Source: Molossus alvarezi
Taxonomy: Eukaryota; Chordata; Mammalia; Chiroptera; Molossidae
Direction: 5' to 3'
Length of the DNA stretch: 64,000 nucleotides
NCBI GenBank assembly: GCA_037176705.1
Contig: CM073889.1
Location: 51,825,596-51,889,595, forward strand
Part shown: positions 45,840 through 57,769 of the stretch, in pieces
Numbering within the stretch: the first letter of the stretch is position 1
Layout of the letters: the number at the start of each line of letters is the position of its first letter
Notes under the pieces: model-generated
Told to the model about the DNA's origin: nothing
What the model saw: only the letters and a program-made list of their open reading frames with translations
Databases searched by the model: none
Made by a program: the position numbers and the translations under genes

Positions 45840-48020
45840 TCAGACTTCCGGTCGAGATGGCGGCGTAGGTAAATGCAGTATCGCATCCTCCTACAACCAC
45901 ACAAAGTTACAACTACAGAACAACCATCGTTCAGAACCCCCTGAAATCAAACTGAATCGAAGTCCTACAACTACGGAATTAAAGCAGAAGCCACATCCAG
46001 ACTGGTAGGAGGGGCGGAGGCTTGAGGGGCCTGAGGAGCTTGAGGGGCGGAGGTGCAATGGGCTGGTCCCACACCCACGTGTGGCGGATAAAAATTAGGA
46101 CACCTCAGCTGGGAAGGTCCTTCCTGAGGACTGAGGGGTCCCCGCCCCACACCAGGCGCCCTGCTCAGGGTTCCAGTGCCAGGAAGAGAAGTCCCCATAA
46201 CTTCTGGCTGTAAAACCAGTGGGAACTGAGGCTCAGGGCAGCTGACGCGGCTGGAGCCCCAGGCAGCTCCTTAAAGGGCCCTCGCACGGGACTTATCGAA
46301 CTCTCTCCCTCTAAGCTTGGAGGGGAGGCAGCTCGAGGAGCACCAGAGACACACAGGGAAGAACTGAACTGTTTGGCACTAGAGCGAGGGCTGGAGAGGG
46401 GGCTTTCTCCAGGACAAACGTGCTGTCAGAGGCCTTTGTTTCTTTGGTGAGCCCTTCCCTGGGGCGGCAGACACCCGCCATATCTGGGACTCCAGCAACC
46501 TGGCTCACACTGCTAGCCCCACCCTGCTGACTCCTTGAGGCCCCGACCTGCCCCACCCAACTTTCAGGCCCACCCAAGCTGTAGCCACTTGCTTAAGCAA
46601 AGATTTGGCCTGTCTTGGATCCTGCTTCAGGTTTTTCCTAAATTCTTTCAAACAAGCAGCATCTGGTCTCAGCTAGCCCCATACCTCTCGATAAGTAACA
46701 CACAGAAACAAACACAGGGAGGCAGCCAAAATGAGGAGACAAAGAAACAGGTCCCAAATGAAAGAACAGAACAGAACCCCAAGAAAAGAACTAAGTGAAA
46801 TGGAGATAAGCAACCTAACAGATGCTGAGTTCAAAATACTGCTTATAAGGATGTTCAATGAACTTAGTGAGAACCTCAGTGAACTTAGTGAGGGCCTCAA
46901 GAGCATAAAAAAGGACCAATCACAAATGATGGATGCACAGTCAGAATTGAAGGAGGCCATTAACTGAAATAAAGAATAATTTACACAGATTCAATAGTAG
47001 AGTACGTAAATCCAAGAAGCAAACCATCGATTTGGAATATAAGGAAGCAAAACACACCCAATCAGAACAGCAAAAAGAAAATAGAATCCAAAAAAATGAG
47101 GATAGTGTAAGGAGCCTCTGGGACAACTTCAAGCATGCCAACATTCGCATCTTGGGGGTGGCAGAAGGAGAAGAGCGAGAACAAGAAATTGAAAACCTGT
47201 TTGAAACAATAATGGAAGAAAACTTTCCTAACTTGGTGAAGGAAACAGACATACAAGTCCAGGAAGCACAGAGTCCCAAACAAGATGAACCCCAAGAGGC
47301 CCACACCAAGACACGTCATCATCAAAATGCAAAAGGTTCAAGACGAAGAGAGAATCTTAAAAGCAGCAAGAGAAAGGCAGCTAGTTACCTACAAGGGAGT
47401 TCCCATAAGGCTGTCAGCTGATTTCTCAAAAGAAACTTTGCAGGCCAGAAGGGAGTGGCAAGAAATATTCAGAGTGATGGAAAGCAAGAACCTACAACCA
47501 AGATTACTCTATCCTGCAAAGCTGTCATTTAGAATCGATGGACATACAAAAACTTTCCCAGACAAGAAAAAGTTAAAGGAGTTCATCACCACCAAACCGT
47601 TATTATATGAAATGATGAAGGGTCTTTTTGAAGAAAAAGATAAAATATATGAACAAACAAAATGGCAATGAATACATATCTATCAACAATGGAATCTACA
47701 AACAAAATGAACAGGTAGACCAGAAACATTCTCACAGATACAGAAAACATTTTGTTGGTTGCCAGATGGGAGGGGGGTTGGGGGAATGGGTGAAAAAGGT
47801 GAAGGGATTAAGAAGTACAAATTAACTGAGAAACCTCAAAGGGAAAGGGGTTGGGGGGTGGGAAGAAAGAAACCAAAGAACTTATATGCATAACCAATGG
47901 ACACAAAAAATAGTGTGGGAAAAGGTGGGAGGGGGGCAGGAGTGAGGAGGAGGAGGTCAATGGGGAAAAAATGAGGAACATCTTGTAATACATTCTCCAT
48001 TCAACAATAAAGATTTTAAA
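45840..48020 (+). mobile_element. Young HAL1 nested in the older HAL1
   Basis: Starts ACTTCCGGTCGAGATGGCGG just after the target copy and ends in AATAAAGATTTTAAA. AGAAAAACAT occurs at 45830-45839 and 48021-48030. ORF1 pieces lie at 46731-46967, 47032-47421 and 47285-47671; the last two have the same overlapping-frame layout as the copy at 28954. An extra frameshift near 46960 is private to this copy. Confidence 0.88.
47032..47671 (+). pseudogene. HAL1 ORF1 in overlapping frames (second copy)
   Basis: The first frame ends at 47421 and the second starts MNPKRPTPRHVIIK at 47285. The junction sequence (CAGAGTCCCAAACAAGATG) is the same as in the 28954 copy, so the frame break was inherited, not acquired twice. 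Confidence 0.8.
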
Positions 48021-49932
48021 AGAAAAACATCATTCAGAATCACCTGAAATAAAGCTGATGAAAGTCCTACAACTATGAAATTAAAGAAGCCACATCAAGA
48101 CTGTTAGGAGGTGTGGAGTTGAGAAAGGGTGTGGCAGATAAAAACCAGGAGGGATAACTCAGCTGTGAAGGTCCTCCCTGAGGAGCAAGGGGTCCCAATG
48201 CCATACCAGTTCCCCCAGCTCAGGGTTCCAGTGCCAGGAAGAGAAGTCCCCACAAGTGGCTGTAAAAACCAGTGGGAACTGAGGCTGAGGGAGGGTGAGG
48301 CTATTGGGAGTCCCAGGCACCTCTTCTTAAAGGGCCCACACACAGACTTACACAAACTTGCTACTTCTGGGCTCCATCATGGAGAAGGCAGCTTGAAATG
48401 CACCAGAGATATATTATATATGGGGAAGAATTGAATTGTTTGCCATCAGTGCAAGAGCTGGAGAGGGAGCTTTCTTGCAGACAGAGGTGCTAGTGGAGGC
48501 CATTATTCCTTTAGTGAGCCCTTCCCCTATGGGCCAGCAGGCAGGCACCATATCTGGGACTCCAGTACCTGGCTTACACTGTTTGCCCTGCCCTGGTGAT
48601 ACCCTAAGGCTGTGCCCGACCCAACTTTCCAGCCCACGCAAGCTGTTTCCAGTGGCTTTAAGACAGGAATGGCCTGTCTTGGCTCATGCTTAAGATTTTT
48701 CTAAAATCTCTCAAACAAGCAGCATCTGGCCTCAACGAGCCCCATACCTCTCTCGCTAAGTGGCCCCAGGACCAGCACTAGCAGCAGCCAGCCTTGGTTC
48801 ACAGCTTGGCCTTGCCTGGGCACCTCTCAGCCTGGCACAAGCAGCAGCCATCTGCAGATCACTTTGTAGCTTATGCCTGGTGGCCCAGGATAGAAAAAAG
48901 CAGTGGCTGACCTTGGCCTGCACCTCCCAGGAGGAGCTAGTATACCCAGTGGACAGCTTCAGACCACGTCAAAGTACCACAACCCAACCACCTCCACAAG
49001 CAACACATGCAAGGTGTGGACTCAGGGGGTACCAGAGCCCTGTTTAACTAAGTCTTGCTCTGTGTGGTGAGCCCTAGACAGCTGATCCTCCAAGGTGATC
49101 AGAAGTCCATGGTTACAGCCAGTCCTTGTAGCTGATCAGCCTGAGTAAATCCTTTCCATTGACATGCCAACAACAATCAAGATTCAATTATAACAGAAGG
49201 GTAATATAGCCCACATAGGGGGTTGCACCTTGAATATGCAGCTGGGGTGATCAGAGAGGCTCTGCACCTAGACCCTACGGGACACCTACTACTACAATAG
49301 GTCACCCTACCAAGCCTAGGAGATGTAGCAGATCTACCTAATACATAGGAATAAACACAGGAAGGCAGCCAAAATGAGGAGACAAAGAAAAACGCACAAA
49401 TGAAAGAACAGAACAGAACTCCAAAAAAATAACTAAACAGAGTGGAAATAAGCAATCTAAGAGATGCACAGTTCAAAACACTGGTTATTAGGATGTTCCA
49501 GGAACTTAGTGAGGACCTCAAGATCATAAATAAGAACTAATAAAAAATGAAGGATGCACTAATTGAAATAAAGAATAATTTACAAGGAATAAATACTAGA
49601 GTAGGTGAAGCCGAGAATCAAACCATCGATTTGGAATATAAGAAAGCAAAAAATACACAATCAGAATAGCAAAAAGAAAAAAAAAAAATCCAAAGAAAGA
49701 GGACAGTGTAAAGAGCCTCTGGGACAACTTCAAGCGAACCAACATTTGCATCATGGCCGGAAGAAGAAAGAGCAAGAAATTGAAAAACTATTTGAAAAAA
49801 TGACTTGGTGAAGGAAATAGACATACAAGTCCAGGAAGCACAGAGAGTCCCAAATAAGATGAACCCCAAGAGGCCCACATCAAGACACATCATAATCAAA
49901 ATGCCAAAGATTAAATGCAAAGAGAGAATCTT

Positions 49933-50193
49933 TTTTTTTTTTTTTTTTTTATCCTCACCAGAGGACATTTTTTCCATTTTTTGTTCAGATAGAGCGGGAG
50001 GGAGAGAGAGGAAGAGAGAGAGAGAGAGAAACATCGATGTGAAGGGACACATCGAGTGGCTGCCACCCACACGACCAACCAGGGCCAGGGACAAACTGCA
50101 ACCGAGGTACGTGCCCTTAGCGGGAACCGAACCCGGGTCTCTCTGTACCGCAGGCCGACGCTCCAACCGCTGAGCCAAACCGGCCAGGGCAGG
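49933..50193 (-). repeat. VES SINE (long type) in old HAL1
   Basis: CAAAGAGAGAATCTT duplicates at 49918-49932 and 50194-50208. Confidence 0.93.
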
Positions 50194-50496
50194 CAAAGAG
50201 AGAATCTTAAAAGCAGCAAGAGAAAAGCAGTTAGTCACTTGCAAGGGAGTTCCCATAAGACTGTCAGCTGATTTCTCAAAAGAAACTTTTCAGGCCAGAA
50301 AGGAGTGGCAAGAAATATTCAAAGTGTTGAAAAGTAAGGACCTACAACCAAGATGATTCTATCCCGCAAAACTATCATTTAGAATCGATGAACATATAAA
50401 GAGCTTCCCAGACAAAAAAAAAAGCTAAAGGAGTTCATCACCAGTATTATATAAAATGTTGAAGGGTCTTCTTGAAGAAGATAAAAAATATGAACA

Positions 50497-50738
50497 AGCC
50501 CTGGCCAGTTTGGCTCAGCGGTTAGAGCGTCGGCCTGCGGTCCGGAGAGACCCGGGTTCGGTTCCCGCTAAGGGCACGTACTTCGGTTGCAGTTTGTCCC
50601 CGGCCCTGGTTGGTCGTGCGGGTGGCAGCCACTCGATGTGTCCCTTCACATCGATGTTTCTCTCTCTCTCTCCCTTCCTCTCTCTCCCTCCCACGCTATC
50701 TGTACAAAAAATGGAAAAATATCCTCGGGTGAGGATAA
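50497..50738 (+). repeat. VES SINE (long type) in old HAL1
   Basis: AAAAATATGAACAA on both sides; head intact. Confidence 0.93.
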
Positions 50739-51055
50739 AAAAATATGAACAATAAAATGGCAATAAATACATATCTATCAACAATTCAATCTACAAACCA
50801 AATGAAAAAGCAGAACAGAAACAAGGCTCATAGAGAACGTTCTTTTGGTTGCCAGATGGGAGAGAGCTTGGGGGACTGGGCAAAAAAGGTGAAGAGATAA
50901 ACCAAAGAACTTATTTGCATATATACATAACCAATGGAAAAAGATAACAGTGTGGGAAGGCAAGGAGAAGGGCAGGTGCAGTGATCAGGAGGTCAAGGTG
51001 GGTGGTGGGAAAGGAGGGACATCTGTAATACTTTCAACAATAAATTTTAAAAAAA

Positions 51056-52300
51056 GAAAATTATGGACTAGTCTCACAAATAATAGTGTGAAACTGCCAA
51101 TTAAAATAAATAGACTATACCTGACTATACAGTAAGATTTATCACTGATTCAGTAACATAAAGTTTGTTACTATAACTGAAATAGAGAAAATCTGTATGA
51201 TTATTTCTTAGATGCTAAAGCAGCATTTGATAATGTGAACAAAGAGGGGCCACATACTAAATCTGACAAGCTCATGGGAGGCTTGCATGATGGCCTTATA
51301 ACTCAGAGACCTAAAATAACCACAAAGGTTGATCTGAAATTAAAACTTTTTAACTAAAAGCAGTTTATGATGCGTAGTCATGTACTAGACAGATATCTTC
51401 CCTGACAAAGGTCAATATTTATATTAACTAAGCCTGTCTATTGTTCTTTTGCTTTCAAGATAACACATCTTTGGAATGTCAAAGAAATTTTCCTTTTTCA
51501 GGACCCCTCAAAGCACAGGCACCACTCTTCAGCATCCTACAAGTCTCCTCCTTGTTATTGAGCTAATTGTTGAATTGTTGACTGTTATCTGTTCTATACC
51601 CACCTATGTAAAAGAAGTATGTGTCTATCATTTTAATTTTTATCCAATCCCAGAGGCTTCTTCACTTTCCTTTCTCCAGCCTCTCTAATCTATTACCAAT
51701 GGATTTCATGTAACCCACGTGTCTTCTCTCTTTGGATTGTAATGTATAAATAAGGTGCAAAACTGCCATTCTGTAGAGCATTATCTCAATCCTTTGAGAT
51801 TTTGATTCCTGGCACTTGTGGACAGTGTTGGCTCAAATATGTCCACAATAATTCTTCACAAGTTTGAATGTTTCTTAAATTGACAATGAAATTCAACAAC
51901 TACTTTTCATTAAAAACAAAACAGCAGCAACACACCCTTTAGTAAAATAACTAGTGTGGCAAAAACACTAAAAGTATTCTCATTAAAGCCAGGAACAAGA
52001 CAAGGATACCCAGTATCATGCCTATTATTTAAGCTTGTTGTAGAAATGCAATGCAATAAAAGAAAGAAAAAAAGAAAGACAACAGATACATAAATTAGAA
52101 ATTCTTATTATTTGCAGCCAACAAGATAATATACCTGGAAAATCCAAGAGCACCAACTGCATAAACTACTAAAAATTAAGATTATGTAAACTGCTAATTA
52201 TAAAATTAAATAACTAATAAGAATATGTAGTATAAGAAAGGATCCTATTTTAAATCACAACAACAACAAAAATAAAACAACTAAGAATAAAGTTAAGAAA
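51056..52300 (+). mobile_element. Old L1 ORF2 interrupted by an LTR
   Basis: GATGCTAAAGCAGCATTTGA before the LTR and AATTCAACAACTACT after it rejoin into continuous L1 ORF2. Later TCAGGAACAAG-type text (AAGCCAGGAACAAGACAAGG at 51989) confirms ORF2. Confidence 0.7.
51234..51885 (+). repeat. LTR, copy 2, inserted in old L1
   Basis: TGTGAACAAAGAGG...AAATTGACA, 652 bp. Flanks ATAA/ATGA are a 4-bp duplication with one change, which restores L1 text when collapsed. This suggests a class I ERV solo LTR. Confidence 0.75.
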
Positions 52301-52301
52301 T

Positions 52302-52540
52302 GTGCCTGGCCCCCGTAACTCAGTGGATTAAGCATCATTCCAGGGACTGAGATTCCCAGTCAGGGCACATGCCCAGTTTTTAGGCCCCATCCCAAGCAGG
52401 GGGTGCACAGGAGGCAGCCCATCAGTGTTTCCCTATTATATTGATGTTTCTCTCTCACACTGATATTTCTATTTCTCTCTCCCTTCTTCTCTTTCTCTAA
52501 AAAAATAATCAATAAAAACATATTAAAATAAATAGAAAAT
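52302..52540 (+). repeat. VES SINE, old
   Basis: GCCTGGCCCCCGTAACTCAG head. Confidence 0.82.
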
Positions 52541-52787
52541 TTTTTTAAGAAAGAAATATACTAGATTTTAAAGCAAACAAACTTTAAAAAGACATTTCTG
52601 AGACAACTGGGAAGATGTATGTAGACTGAATATTAGATAATGTTAAATTAATTACAGATAATAAATTGTTAATTTTGATAAATGATAATAGCAATGGGGT
52701 TATTTATATTTCAAAAAGCCTTATTTGTTCAAGACATAGTATAAAATACTTACAGATGAAACCATTTATTTTAAAATAGCCTAGTCT

Positions 52788-53005
52788 TGCCCAGCTGGTA
52801 TGGCTCAGTGGTTGAACGTTGACCCATGCACCAAGAAGTCACCGGTTCAATTCCCAGTCAGGGCACATGCCCAGTGGGCAAATCCCCACTGGGCGGTATG
52901 CAGGAGGCAGCCAATCGATGTTCTCTCTCATCGATGTTTCTATCTCTCTTTCCCTCTTCCTTCCTCTCTCTCTAAAATCAATAAAAAATAAATTTAAAAA
53001 AAAAT
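52788..53005 (+). repeat. VES SINE
   Basis: GCCCAGCTGGTATGGCTCAG head; a short deletion in the CCCAGGTTGTGGGC block. Confidence 0.88.
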
Positions 53006-53039
53006 GGGGGGAGAAGGGATAGATAACTCAAAATAGACA

Positions 53040-53460
53040 AATATGGAAAATTATTGAAACAAAGTGGTGGACACATGGAAGTTCATTATATCATCTTCTC
53101 TACTTTTATATATTTGAACATGTACACAATAGAGTTAAAAAAAATGTGCAGAAGGACCCCAGACAAAGAATGGTCTTGAAAGATATAAATAATCCCAAAG
53201 GTATATAGTTTATAAAAGCACACAAAAATTGCTACCTTAAAATGAAGAAATGCAAATTAAAGCTACAAATCACATGTCATTCTCATTAATCAAGTAGAAA
53301 AGATAAAAATATTCGTACTATTCAAAACTCAGGGAGGCAGCTGACACTGCTGAGGGAGTTAAAAATCACCACATCTTTGGACGGCACTGTGGCATTCAAA
53401 GTTAACACACACCTTGGCTCAGCAATTCCACTTCTATGAATTTATCTTAGATAATCATTC
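53040..53460 (+). mobile_element. Old L1 ORF2 3' fragment
   Basis: GAAATGCAAATTAAAGCTAC and CAGCAATTCCACTTCTATGA are L1 ORF2 landmarks. Confidence 0.6.
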
Positions 53461-53478
53461 ATTCAACAAGTATTTTCT

Positions 53479-53731
53479 GCCCTGGCCGATTTGGCTCAGC
53501 TGTTAGAGTGTCAGCCTGCAGACCAAACAGCCCTGGGTTTGATTCTGGCCAAGGGCACATACCTTGGTTGGGGTTTCTCCCTGGCACAGTTGGGGCTGTG
53601 CAGGTGGCAACCAGTCGATGTGTCTCTTTCACATCGATGTTTTTTTTTTCCTCTCTCTCTCCCATTCTGTCTGAAGATAAATGTAAAAATATCCTCATGT
53701 GAGGATTAAAAATAATAATTAATAAAATAAA
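53479..53731 (+). repeat. VES SINE (long type)
   Basis: CAACAAGTATTTTCT duplicates at 53464-53478 and 53732-53746. Confidence 0.92.
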
Positions 53732-53746
53732 CAACAAGTATTTTCT

Positions 53747-55975
53747 CCCACCTACTATGTGCCAGGCATTGGAGATTAGAGATGGAGAAAATGATGTCCT
53801 TGCTTTCATTCTTGTGGGGAAGGACACAACCACAAAGCAAGTCAAGTATACAGGCAATTACAAGGTCAGGTAAGGGATAAATGCAATGAAGAAAAAATAG
53901 AATAAGGGGGCCAAGAGGTGGCATAAAGCTACTTTGCATGTGCTGATCTGGGAAGGCCTCTGGGAGGAGGTAACAGTTGAGCAGACACAGATTCAGGAGG
54001 AAAAAAAGCAGGAGAATGTCCAGGAGAGTTACAGGCAATAGGGAAGGAAGCCATGGTATAACACACAAATTTGGCCTTTCTGCCCTCTGCTTTTCTTTTT
54101 ATTCTCCAGCAGCTTTTTATTTATCCAAAGGACATGAGCACCACTTAAATGTTTCTCATTGTCCCCCATAGAAATCCTTTTAATACAGTATATTTTTCAA
54201 GGAAGGCATCAAGCCAGCAGTTTCTCCAAACATTACTGTGCATCACTATTTGATTTCTTTAAAGAATTTCCCAACCTATCTAAGTAATGCCACGCCTGTT
54301 AATAAAAGTGTACTAAAGTTAATCATAAGTAACCTTCCCACAGAACAGAGAACATATTAGTTTCACAAAAGATATTAACTGTTGCTAGATAATTTTATAC
54401 AATACAAAAATATTGTTGGTCCCTGCCCTTCCGGGAGTATTGTGAGAAGCACTTACTTAGATGAGTCTATAGTTTAATTCCATGATCTTTTAAAAATTGA
54501 AGTTGACTAAGACATTTTATTAATAGTTTCTGTGCAATTTGTTAGAATAGAAATTTACTAAAGTGATAATAAACCTGGGCTTAGAGGCAACATATCTAGA
54601 TTTTACAGTGCACTGGTTTTCCATTAATTTCTGATTTAACAAGACACTGTCTGGGAGAAAAAAATTGAACTGTTTTTTACCATATATGTATTGAATGTGA
54701 ACATTCCAGTGATTTTATGAAATGTCACGTGTAACTTCACACACATAAACTATACTGAATATTGTTATTTGTTAGGAAATCTTAATTAGTAAATTGTCAT
54801 TCTTTTAAAAAAATTGAAGTTGAATTTTGAAGGAGCTATTTGGATAAATGTTTTTATTCATCCAACTATTCATATTTTAAATGCAATGATCTTTTTTTAG
54901 GCCTTGATATTTTTAGAGGCTATTTGAATAAATATTTTACACTGAATCGGCCTGTGTCAATTAAGTACATTCCAGATCACCCTTAAGGAAATAAACGACT
55001 CTGATACAGCACCTGAGGACATACTAACTTATTTCAACACCGTGAAACATCAGGACTTCAAAATTGCCATGAGTAATATGTTCTACTAATAGCCAGATAA
55101 TTAAGAAACCTACTTATGAAAGAGAAATTTGGCCATGTAAAAGAAATATGCTATCTCAATTTTGAAATCAGTTTTCATAAACACATTCATCTATGCAAAG
55201 GGAAAACACAACCAAATGATATCCCGACATTCGGGAGATTCCCAAGGAGATAACTCAAGTGGACAAATTTCAAGCACCAGGAGCCAACTGCACAGTGAAC
55301 GACAGATTTCCGTCCAACAGTCTAGAACGCGGTGCATCCTTCCTTTCCCTTGGACACAGCAGCCCATTTAACTTTTCCCTAACGGTCTAACAGTTCTGAG
55401 CAGAGAATGCCACTTCTGACTAGTTACCCCAGAATTCCCTAAGTGAGAAACGGGGTACCCATCAGCTTCCGTACATGCTAACTTAGTGAGAGGGCCGTTG
55501 GGTTAAGTCCAAGGCAGCGAAGGAGGATATCCGCGTTAACCCATAACTCTCAGGATCTGGCGCCCGTCCTTCCGCGTCCCACCTCCCCAGGGAACCCCTA
55601 CCCCATTCTCCTAGTCTCCCACGAGGAGTCGCGATTTCCTGCCGCCCTGGGAGACGCTCTTCCAGCTCGTTGCTGAAGGAGTCCCTAGTGGCTCACTTGG
55701 TAAAGGATAGGGTGCGGGTCTGGATCTGGAGTGCTGGTGGGTGTGGGCCAGAAGACGACATCGAGGGAGTGAAGAGATAAGCAGGGGCGCTCCTGCAGGT
55801 GGGGACCTTCAGAAGGGATGCGGAGGTTCTGGGACAGAAGGGAGGGCATCGGGAGGTCGGAGGAGGGCTCCGGAAGGATGGAGGGCAGGTTTGGGGCGCT
55901 CGCGCAGGCAGGTAACTAACTTATGGAGGGGTGGCAGATTTGGGGGTCCCGCCCCTGCACCACGCCTCGCCTCAC
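53747..55975. other. 5' part of ABHD12 intron 1, largely non-repetitive
   Basis: An old mammalian repeat probably spans 53740-54050 (CTACTATGTGCCAGGCATTG). 54100-55600 shows no repeat, and 55640-55975 is the GC-rich shoulder of the CpG island. Confidence 0.5.
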
Positions 55976-56166
55976 CTGCCTAGCGCTCGCTTCATGCCCG
56001 CGTCGGCGGCGCAGCGCGGCTCAGCCGGCCCCTTGCCAGCCAAGTGCAAGTTGCGTTTCAGGCGGCTGTCAGGGTCCAGCACCGCTGCGGTCGAGCCAGA
56101 GGAAGAAGAGCCCAAAGCGACGCAGCGATCATGCTCCAAAGCGACGGGCTCCGTCCGCTTCCTCAT
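55976..56166 (-). CDS. ABHD12: ABHD12 coding exon 1 (N-terminal cytosolic tail)
   Basis: The minus strand encodes [20 protein letters not shown] and continues through a Ser/Ala-rich stretch to [11 protein letters not shown], the recognisable N-terminal tail of ABHD12. Coding starts at the ATG at 56166-56164 because the family begins [12 protein letters not shown]. An in-frame ATG 11 codons upstream (56199) also exists and would add [11 protein letters not shown]. The exon ends in CTAGGCAG followed by a GTGAGG donor (55970-55975), leaving two bases that join exon 2 in frame. The 63 codons plus 2 nt compare with about 398 residues for the full protein; the remaining exons lie beyond the left edge. 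The exon is GC-rich and part of a CpG island. The gene faces GINS1 head to head. Confidence is high because exons 1 and 2 both match and splice in phase. Confidence 0.95.
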
Positions 56167-56530
56167 CCCGCGGCCGACGCGGCCGGACACCGACAGCACC
56201 CGCTGGCCTAGTCCTCGCTGTCCTCGCCTCAGTCGCTGCGGCTCAGAGGAGACGCCGCCGCCAGGAGCCCGCCGCCCCTCTCATTCCAGCCCCAGGCCGC
56301 GGCAGCCGGCTACAGACCCTGCACACCAATCAGCGCCCAGCTCTCGCGGGCCCCGCCCCACCCCACCCCGCCTCGCCTCCTGCCTGGCTCTGCGAAAAGC
56401 GCACCCAGAATCCCCAGCGCTGACCGGAAGCCATCTTGGAGAAGGGCAAAGGTAACCGCATAGTGCATCATGGTCGGGGCGGGGCTGAGGGGCTTACTCG
56501 TCCGGCTGGTGTCTGGGCTGGTACCTTGGA
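56167..56530 (-). promoter_or_regulatory. ABHD12 CpG-island promoter and 5' UTR
   Basis: A strongly GC- and CpG-rich block lies upstream of the ABHD12 start. It holds a CCAAT box (CCAATCAGCG on the plus strand at about 56326), GC-box-like GGGGCGGGG at about 56474, and an ETS plus YY1 composite near 56424-56441 (minus strand: CCAAGATGGC followed by TTCCGG). No TATA box is visible, as expected for a housekeeping CpG promoter. The transcription start was not determined. The composite probably lies at or near it, because YY1 motifs of this kind tend to sit just downstream of start sites (inference). Confidence 0.75.
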
Positions 56531-57769
56531 TCGGGGCCTCCTACTCCTGAGTATTTCACGTAGTCCCGCAGATGAGTGGCCAGAACGCTAGTGGACGCTG
56601 GCCAGAAAAGGAGCACCCGCCAAGCCAGAGCCGCGGCGGAAAGTTCCCTCTGCTCCCACCCCAGGCTTTCTGCCTTTCCCGTAAGGCTGGAAAGCATATC
56701 TAAAGCTTTCCCTGGAAATGTCCTTGTAAAGGTTTATAAGAACAAAAAGAAAAAAAATAACATATCACAGTTCTTTTCTAATGATTTATAACCATTCTCC
56801 CATCGGGACTTAAAAAGTAAAGTAGTTTCAGGTAGTTTTTGTTTTTTTTTAATTGGAAACAAATGTATAGATATTTAATTTTTGCTCTTGGGCTGAAACA
56901 ATTAAAACCTGCATTAGATTTTATATTCTTATAAGGCAATTATAACTAGCTGATTGGGGGAAAAATCTTATTTCAAAGATAAATTCCCACTTGTGAAATA
57001 CAAATTAAGTACTAATTCTACCCAACCTAAAAAGAGTAAAGAAAATAAGAGCAGTGTCATAAATTTAGTTTTATAGCTTTTGCTTTCTTTAACACGGCAT
57101 TATTATTTTACTAACGACTACAACTAAGAGATTTGCTTACTTATTCCAAAGTAACATGGAATTTCAACATGTATGTCAGTGAAAACAGTTGGCAACTGAT
57201 TATTTAAGATCAATTAGAAATGCCCTAAGAAATTCAGTAGATCCTTATATTGGCTTTGTAGTGATATTTAGAAATTGCAAAACAGTTTTTCACTGACCAT
57301 ATGCTGAATACCACAACCAGCATTCATATTTGTCCAAACACACTTTTGGAATTTAAATGGTGAATTCTTCAAAGTGATGTAGCAACACATACTAGAAATT
57401 GGGAATCCATCAACTAAACTGTAAATAATTTTTTTTTTTTTTTACTCTAATACTCACTGAATCCTTTTTTAATAGAAAAACAAAAAGGCTAGAAATGTAG
57501 GTTTGGAGAGAAGAGAGTATAGGGGATTTTGTCTTTCTTGCTGGTACTAGGCTTTACCCATATAGTCAGCAACTCTTGGTCCACACTCACTTTCTGAGTG
57601 ATCTTGTCCAGGCTTTAAATACCAACCCACACTAGGGACACCTACATTTGTATCTCTTGTCCATATCTTACAGGCACCTAAAGTTATTTTCTGAGCTGAG
57701 CTCCCAACTCTTTTTCCACCCCCACCTCCATCCATAACCTTCCCCGCCTCAGGTGGAGATGACAAGGGT
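56531..57769. other. Intergenic stretch between ABHD12 and GINS1, nothing recognised
   Basis: Unique-looking, AT-rich after 56700. Confidence 0.45.

Larger units (their letters stand above)
45753..51055 (+). mobile_element. Older HAL1, interrupted by a young HAL1 and two VES SINEs
   Basis: 5' end at 45753-45839 (TTTCTGGTCAAAATGGCAGC), remainder at 48031-51055. It has an extra 5'-UTR block of about 590 bases (48760-49345) that young copies lack. ORF1 is decayed (about 49370-50480) but keeps the original phase where young copies are frameshifted (VQEAQRVPNKMNPKRPTSRH, about 49826). Confidence 0.82.

Noticed and set aside
55741..56455. Plus-strand frames of 80-174 codons in the CpG island
   Set aside because: GC-rich antisense of ABHD12 exon 1, where stops are rare by composition.
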